Shown here: positions 7,405 through 11,354 of the stretch, piece by piece | How the letters are laid out: the number at the start of each line of letters is the position of its first letter | Position numbering within the stretch: the stretch's first letter is position 1 | Assembly: GCA_023430365.1 (NCBI GenBank) | Contig: JAEZAS010000325.1 | Location: 1-11,354, forward strand | Origin: Planctomycetota bacterium | Lineage (GTDB): Bacteria; Planctomycetota; Planctomycetia; Pirellulales; Pirellulaceae | DNA: 11,354 nucleotides | Direction: 5' to 3' | Program-made: the position numbers and the translations under genes | The notes under the pieces: generated by a model | Database searches by the model: none | What the model saw: the letters and a program-made list of their open reading frames with translations, nothing else | What the model was told of the DNA's origin: nothing

Positions 7405-8412
7405 CTACAGATTGGACAGCGAGCATGCGATGGGATGGAAAATTTCTTCCAGAACCTTTCTATGCTCCGAACGGCACCGCTCGAGAAACTCACCAGCTGA
7501 GGCCGGTCGTACACAGGGCTGCTGCCCCAGCCCCGCCTCAGCCACAAAATCGAGCACCTTGTTTCTCTCCTGGTAAATGCGGCAGGGAGTATCGTGCAAA
7601 TACGCCATTAACGTGGAATGGAAGCGGTGGGAAATGACAAGGCTTGCTAGGCCATGTAATCCAGCCCAGACGTGCGGCTCTTGCGGACCGAGATTCCGAT
7701 ACGGGGAGGGTAATGTCGTCACCACCTCTCCAACGGCGAATTCCCGCACGAACTGTTCCGAAATCCAAGGATCGGTCAAGAAGGTAAACGGCCTCTTGGG
7801 AGCGATCTGCTCCGCCGCTTCTTGGTAGCCCGGAAAGACGCTTTCTAGCGTCACCCCGAGCGTCGGATCAGAAAGCTTAACTGCCCCCCGAAATCGCTGC
7901 ACCAAACGCAAAGTCGCATTGTCACGTGCGGCCACCAGCGAGAATTCCCGAAGCAAGCCTGGAAATTGCTCTGGGTAGCTTTCTGCGGGGCTACTGCCGA
8001 TACTGACCGAGTAAGCCACTTTGGGAATGGTTATGCCAAGACCCAGGTAAATGTTAGGCGAGGGGCAGTGAAATCGGCGGTCGCAACCTGGGAAGGGCCA
8101 CTTCCATATTTCATCGCTGCCGCAGATAGCGATCGAGGCATTGTCGTTGATCCACTCCGCCGCGGCTCCTTCGTCGTCGAATGCAGGCGACAACCTCATG
8201 GCTTGCTTGGCAAATCCAAGAAGTACATTTTTACTCGGATGTCCGTCGTAGGCTGCTTTGCGGTGCGGATTGCGGTAGTCGAGGACAAACGGCCGCTGAT
8301 TCGTGGCAGACTCCACCAAGCGTGCCAAGCACACGCATTGGAGCATGGCGCCTTCATTGATCGCATCTTGAAACGTCACGATGCACGGCGGCTTGGGAAA
8401 CAAGTCTACCAT
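7405..8412 (-). CDS. Polysaccharide pyruvyl transferase family protein
   Basis: This is a full-length 335-residue member of the polysaccharide pyruvyl transferase family (PF04230), whose members add PEP-derived pyruvate to sugars of surface polymers or act as related glycan-modifying enzymes. The N-terminal half has the NEGAMLQ helix start and the GSDEIWKWPF variant of the family's GSDQIW motif (around 98-107), then KVAYSVSIGSS. The middle has SLVAARDNATLRLV and a KLSDPTLG strand. The C-terminal half carries ISHRFHSTLMAYLHDTPC, the hallmark RxH region. Its ATG overlaps the stop of the upstream MurB-like gene by 7 bases, which implies translational coupling, and GGGA lies upstream at a usable distance. 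A substrate cannot be assigned; pyruvyl transfer itself is inferred from family membership. Confidence 0.85.
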   Translation of the reverse strand: MVDLFPKPPCIVTFQDAINEGAMLQCVCLARLVESATNQRPFVLDYRNPHRKAAYDGHPSKNVLLGFAKQAMRLSPAFDDEGAAAEWINDNASIAICGSDEIWKWPFPGCDRRFHCPSPNIYLGLGITIPKVAYSVSIGSSPAESYPEQFPGLLREFSLVAARDNATLRLVQRFRGAVKLSDPTLGVTLESVFPGYQEAAEQIAPKRPFTFLTDPWISEQFVREFAVGEVVTTLPSPYRNLGPQEPHVWAGLHGLASLVISHRFHSTLMAYLHDTPCRIYQERNKVLDFVAEAGLGQQPCVRPASAGEFLERCRSEHRKVLEEIFHPIACSLSNL

Positions 8413-9209
8413 ACGACAATTTCCCGCTCAGGTGGCGCGCTATGGTGCCGCTCCACTAGTTTGATGACTTCCAGAACGTCCGTCGCTGGACCGAAGTCGT
8501 TGAGCAGCCAATTGCTGGTCTTACCTGACATCCGAGCTCGTCCAAACTGCAGTGAGCGAAGCGATGGCCCATCGCTGTAACCGCTTCGGAAAACACTTCC
8601 AGCGTTGGGCGCGGTGTGATCTTGATGCTCCTTAACGTAATTAATTCGTTCACGTATTCCGCGATCTACCTCCTCTCGCCGCTTTTGGGGCAATGACAGC
8701 TCTGCTGCTAGGATCTTCCATTCCGGTCGCTGGTGAAAGATGCTTGTCCGGTAGCCGAATTTGCACTCAGCGCGCCTAAGCCAGAAGTCACGCCTCCTGT
8801 CGTAGACAAGAACTCTCGCAACAACAGTATGGATCTGAGATTCTGGATGGTCGATTCCGCGGCCGGCATTCATGTACACGGCTCCACCGACAGTGGCGGG
8901 TACCGACCACAGGTATTCTATGCCGCCTAGCCCATGATTGGCAGCTACCTTGATTAGCGTCTGAAGCCGGACCCCGGCCTCAGCGATAATCGTGGTATCC
9001 AAAACGCTAAAGCGCGTGAGTTTTCTGGTGATGGCTACCAGAGAAGGCGGAGTCACAATGAGCGTGTTTGAGCCGTTGCCGAGTACATGCGGGCAATGAG
9101 CCAACAGCTCCCGAAACTCGGCGAGTGTTGCCGGCTCCGCCACCGGTACTGTTGGGGCGGTCGCCTTCATAGTTGTCAATGCCGCAGGGTTTGCTAACAG
9201 AAATCTCAT
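8406..9209 (-). CDS. MurB-like FAD-dependent UDP-N-acetylenolpyruvoylglucosamine reductase family protein
   Basis: The 267 residues from ATG 9209 follow the MurB plan. There is an N-terminal FAD-binding segment with LGNGSNTLI, then GVRLQTLI, then GLGGIEYLWSVPATVGGAVYMNAG. FGYRTSIF supplies the Y-R-x-S arginine and NAGSVFRSG the catalytic serine. SGKTSNWLLNDFGPATDV and a final PPEREIVVW carry the expected C-terminal glutamate. All the residues I would look for are present, so it is probably active. It is short for MurB, with brief N-terminal and inter-domain segments. Upstream in-frame ATGs exist at 9266 and 9332, but the latter runs through Rhs remnant DNA and the conserved fold starts just after 9209. 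Pairing with a pyruvyl transferase suggests either a dedicated muramic-acid-type sugar supply or a second cell-wall murB; the sequence does not decide. Confidence 0.83.
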   Translation of the reverse strand: MRFLLANPAALTTMKATAPTVPVAEPATLAEFRELLAHCPHVLGNGSNTLIVTPPSLVAITRKLTRFSVLDTTIIAEAGVRLQTLIKVAANHGLGGIEYLWSVPATVGGAVYMNAGRGIDHPESQIHTVVARVLVYDRRRDFWLRRAECKFGYRTSIFHQRPEWKILAAELSLPQKRREEVDRGIRERINYVKEHQDHTAPNAGSVFRSGYSDGPSLRSLQFGRARMSGKTSNWLLNDFGPATDVLEVIKLVERHHSAPPEREIVVW

Positions 9210-9267
9210 GTTTCCGGCTTGGCGGCGGTTATGAAAGAAGCCACCAGAAGGGATTAACGACTCCATA

Positions 9268-9540
9268 GGTTCACGGTTCGGGCCTGATCGAGGCTGGTCG
9301 TGCCGCCAGCCTTCTGCACGTAGCCGTCCCAATTCCCCAAGGCATCGAGCGACCAGTCCTCTTCGCGGCTGGGCGTGCCGCTGATGCCGGTGTGGCCGCT
9401 ATTGAGCTCGCCCCGGTCGAAGGCGGTCAGCTGGTACATCCCGTCGTACGTGTAGTACTCATGGAGATAGACCGGCGTGATCTGGCTCTTGGCCACGACG
9501 TCCTCGCGCCAAAGCCGGTTGCTGGGCCTGAGCGCTCTTA
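9268..9540 (-). pseudogene. Rhs/YD-repeat gene fragment, truncated at both ends
   Basis: The minus strand here encodes NRLWREDVV, then YYTYDGMYQLTAFDRGELN, GISGTPSREEDWSLD, LGNWDGY and a final DQARTVN. This is the pattern of one or two Rhs/YD repeats just ahead of the conserved core in Rhs proteins. An open frame from a GTG at 9496 gives 80 residues, and similarity extends upstream to about 9525. There is no Rhs N-terminus, no core end (GLYYxRxRYY) and no toxin domain. The coding sense breaks off after TVN at about 9268, and a few unrelated codons precede a stop. The segment is strikingly GC-rich: 43 of 60 bases at 9361-9420, unlike the ankyrin gene beside it. It is best read as a displaced relic of an ancestral Rhs gene. 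Confidence 0.72.
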
Positions 9541-9555
9541 CAATCGCAGATCTTT

Positions 9556-10398
9556 TTAAGATGGACTGGTCAAAATACGAACAGCATCATGGTTCCTGGT
9601 CGCCATCGCATGCTCGATAGCAGTTTCTCCTATGTTATTTGTTACGAAAGGGCTGGCACCAAACGACATGAGTGCCTCTAGAAAAACACCGCCGCCCCGA
9701 GCGCCATTTAGAGCTACAAAAACGGCGGGATAGTCCATTATGACGCCATAAGCATTGATGTCCGCGCCATTAGACAGCAATAATGGCAGCACGTTAATGT
9801 GGCGGTCAAGCACTTTCTTGGTGGTTTCTCTTCTGGTGAAGTTCATCCCCTCGATTTCATCAGCCTCTCGCTCCCACGACCAAACTAACTCCGGTATGCT
9901 TCGTGTTACATGCACTTCCCTGTGTGACAGCGATTCCGGCATTGTGACAAGTCGGCTCAGTAGGCGATCGTCACAAGAATAAATAGCACTTAGCACTGAC
10001 TCCTTGGCTCCGGCCTCCCTCAGTATTTTCGCACACTCTACGGCTCCGTCGGCATCTGAAAACACTGAGTAATCTAGCGCCGAGATTGTCTTCGCATTTA
10101 CAGCATCTATATTGACGCCATTTCTGACCAGTACCTTGCAAACGTTAATTGATCCATTTAATGCAGCCTTGTGCAGCGCTGTTTCCCCCCCAAACGAGGT
10201 GCAATCAGGATCAGCACCGTATTCAATCAGGAGCTCCGCTAGATCGCCCGCATCATTCTGCGCTGCCATGTCAAGTGGTGGCAGCATCAGAGAGTGATGC
10301 ATGGCCTTGGCTAACGACGGATGGCGCTTCAACAAACAGGTCGCCCCATCCAAATCCTTATCGAAGATCATGTCGAACAACCTATCCTGCTCCTCCAT
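9556..10398 (-). CDS. Ankyrin-repeat protein, probable immunity protein for the adjacent Rhs toxin
   Basis: This is a 280-residue protein from ATG 10398. Ankyrin repeats are visible as LPPLDMAAQNDAGDLAELLIEYGADPD, then GGETALHKAALNGSINVCKVLV with GVNIDAVN, and a weaker third repeat ISALDYSV. After a divergent stretch of about 70 residues rich in charged and aromatic residues (around 130-200) come VLPLLLSNGADINAYG and a final GETAIEHAMATRNHDAVRIL repeat. No signal peptide or membrane helix is visible, so it is cytoplasmic. It begins inside the last codons of the Rhs gene (17-base overlap). Ankyrin proteins directly after toxin-bearing Rhs genes are a known class of immunity protein in polymorphic toxin systems, so binding and blocking the nuclease is a reasonable inference. 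An upstream in-frame ATG at 10413 and TTG at 10440 are alternative starts. Its base composition is more AT-rich than the Rhs remnant. Confidence 0.82.
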   Translation of the reverse strand: MEEQDRLFDMIFDKDLDGATCLLKRHPSLAKAMHHSLMLPPLDMAAQNDAGDLAELLIEYGADPDCTSFGGETALHKAALNGSINVCKVLVRNGVNIDAVNAKTISALDYSVFSDADGAVECAKILREAGAKESVLSAIYSCDDRLLSRLVTMPESLSHREVHVTRSIPELVWSWEREADEIEGMNFTRRETTKKVLDRHINVLPLLLSNGADINAYGVIMDYPAVFVALNGARGGGVFLEALMSFGASPFVTNNIGETAIEHAMATRNHDAVRILTSPS

Positions 10399-11354
10399 TA
10401 GGGAGTTCCTCATAGCGGGCTCCACTCTTTGAAAAGACAAAATAATGAAACGATGAAGGCCTATACCATGTTAATCCACCAGTGATGGGATGAGTGGCTG
10501 GAGGCATATAGTAAGCTATCGTGATTACGCATACTGGGCAACCTGGGCCAACCTGCCTGCGAGCGTAATTCTCCATTCGTTTGTATCCACTGTTGTTAAG
10601 AGTGGCGTCCATGGGAACAATGTTGCCAGATGCATAGTCTCCCCAACCGCCAAGTGCTTGGCCAATCAAGTGTCCCGCTTGGTCAGTGGGCAGTCTAATG
10701 CTATCTATATCTCGCAGATTTGCCGGCGTTCCGGGTTTGTAGCCATCGCACAACTTCAAAACACCTAGAAATGGCATTAGTTTTTGTGACACGCCAAATA
10801 TTGTAGACAGATAAACGCTGTCGCCGTAAGGAACCTTTGTCCTTGCATTAATTGGCAAATTGCAAGGAATGGGGACCATATCACAGGGATTTACATTTGA
10901 TTTCCGGAGTGCGATAGAAGCAGCCTCAAGCGCCCAAAGAGTTTGCCGATCAATGGCTTCTTCCATTGAAGGAGAGGTGTTCCGAGTTGGTGTCCTGCCA
11001 GGGGCGATCGGACCGCCTTGTGGTATATGCGGGTAGTTACGGTCTCGGCGTGGACTACGAGGATGAGGTCTGGGCGGTTGCCGATCTCGATTTGGAGGAT
11101 AAGAAGGACGAGACGGACCAGTTCGACCTGGCTGGTGCCGATTTGGTACTGGCACATGTCGAGGATACGAGAGCCCAGGTTTCAGTCCGTCAGAATCGAT
11201 TAAGACACAGGGATTGTCATAGCAAAAACTGTAGGCGTTTTCCTCTTCAACCAAGAGATCCCTACTGACCCACCTGCCCAGTTCTGGATGGTAGTAGCGA
11301 TTCCTAACGTAGTAGAGCCCGGTGTCGCTTTCGTACCTGTACCCGGCGTAGAGG
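10382..11354 (-). CDS. C-terminal part of an Rhs polymorphic toxin with nuclease-like tip (partial, runs off right edge)
   Basis: The last 323 residues of an Rhs-family protein are visible. The first 33 or so are the end of the Rhs core: LYAGYRYESDTGLYYVRNRYYHPELGRWVSRD, shown here only in part as the YYVRNRYYHPELGRW hallmark. It is followed by NPCVLIDSDGL, a variant of the usual DPxGL boundary. Residues about 57-129 are a proline/arginine-rich linker. Residues about 130-323 are the variable toxin tip, with DQAGHLIGQALGG (His at 228), SGNIVPMDATLN and YKRMEN. This resembles DNA/RNA non-specific endonucleases of the Endonuclea_NS_2 type (PF13930), in which a His and Asn residues serve catalysis. 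Rhs proteins deliver such tips into neighbouring cells or process them out of a cocoon. The delivery route (type VI secretion or other) cannot be judged because the N-terminus lies outside the window. The ankyrin gene downstream is the presumed antidote. Confidence 0.85.
   Translation of the reverse strand, partial: LYAGYRYESDTGLYYVRNRYYHPELGRWVSRDLLVEEENAYSFCYDNPCVLIDSDGLKPGLSYPRHVPVPNRHQPGRTGPSRPSYPPNRDRQPPRPHPRSPRRDRNYPHIPQGGPIAPGRTPTRNTSPSMEEAIDRQTLWALEAASIALRKSNVNPCDMVPIPCNLPINARTKVPYGDSVYLSTIFGVSQKLMPFLGVLKLCDGYKPGTPANLRDIDSIRLPTDQAGHLIGQALGGWGDYASGNIVPMDATLNNSGYKRMENYARRQVGPGCPVCVITIAYYMPPATHPITGGLTWYRPSSFHYFVFSKSGARYEELPNGGAG
10407..10410 (-). promoter_or_regulatory. Ribosome binding site for the ankyrin gene, inside the Rhs toxin coding sequence
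   Basis: AGGA on the minus strand lies 8 bases ahead of ATG 10398 and within the last codons of the Rhs gene. It favours 10398 over the alternative ATG at 10413, which has no such site. Translation of the immunity gene is therefore likely coupled to translation of the toxin. Confidence 0.5.

Noticed and set aside
7222..7637. Plus-strand open frames crossing the convergent gap
   Set aside because: They run into the C-terminal coding region of the pyruvyl transferase on the other strand, and their composition is not protein-like.
7966..8580. 204-residue plus-strand open frame
   Set aside because: Antisense to both the pyruvyl transferase and the MurB-like gene, which have family motifs throughout. 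It is a shadow frame.
10966..11268. 100-residue plus-strand open frame rich in D and E
   Set aside because: It is the complement of the proline/arginine-rich Rhs linker; its acidic composition follows from the codons on the other strand.
1..11354. CRISPR arrays, tRNA/rRNA genes, insertion sequences or transposase genes
   Set aside because: No regularly spaced repeats, no cloverleaf with CCA-type end, no transposase motifs and no paired terminal inverted repeats were seen on reading both strands.

Overview
The window looks like an accessory region of a bacterial chromosome with mid-range G+C. It has large multidomain sugar-transfer proteins, an Rhs-type polymorphic toxin and a broken Rhs piece. 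The style of the Rhs remnant and of the fused glycosyltransferase proteins reminds me of Planctomycetota, but this is an impression from memory. Nothing in the window (no rRNA, tRNA or core gene) fixes the taxon.

Bases 1-321, plus strand: the tail of an unrecognised gene (1-156) and a tiny ORF (197-262), both low confidence.

Bases 322-7170, plus strand: five tightly spaced genes that read as one operon. I count six GT-A-like nucleotide-sugar transferase domains, one MptE/Maf-like (DUF115) domain and two class I methyltransferase-like domains, one of which seems to have lost its SAM-binding residues. The order is DUF115+GT, GT+degenerate methyltransferase+GT, methyltransferase+GT, GT8-like, GT2-like. 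I see no membrane segments, signal peptides, flippase, polymerase or nucleotide-sugar synthesis genes. The set therefore looks like cytoplasmic enzymes that build or decorate a glycan whose precursors and export come from elsewhere.

Bases 7171-7404: a 234-base gap where the two strands converge, with no recognisable gene.

Bases 7405-9209, minus strand: a MurB-like FAD oxidoreductase gene overlaps by 7 bases a downstream polysaccharide pyruvyl transferase gene. Both families handle PEP-derived three-carbon groups on sugars, so they may belong to the same surface-glycan programme.

Bases about 9268-11354, minus strand: the 3' end of an Rhs gene enters from the right edge. It has an Rhs core end, a proline/arginine-rich linker and a C-terminal nuclease-like toxin domain with a GHLIG...N...N signature. 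An ankyrin-repeat gene overlaps its end and is the likely immunity gene. Behind that lies an isolated, high-GC piece of Rhs repeat sequence with no start or core end, which stops abruptly where the MurB-like gene begins. This suggests toxin-cassette displacement followed by a second rearrangement that joined the glycan genes to the Rhs locus.
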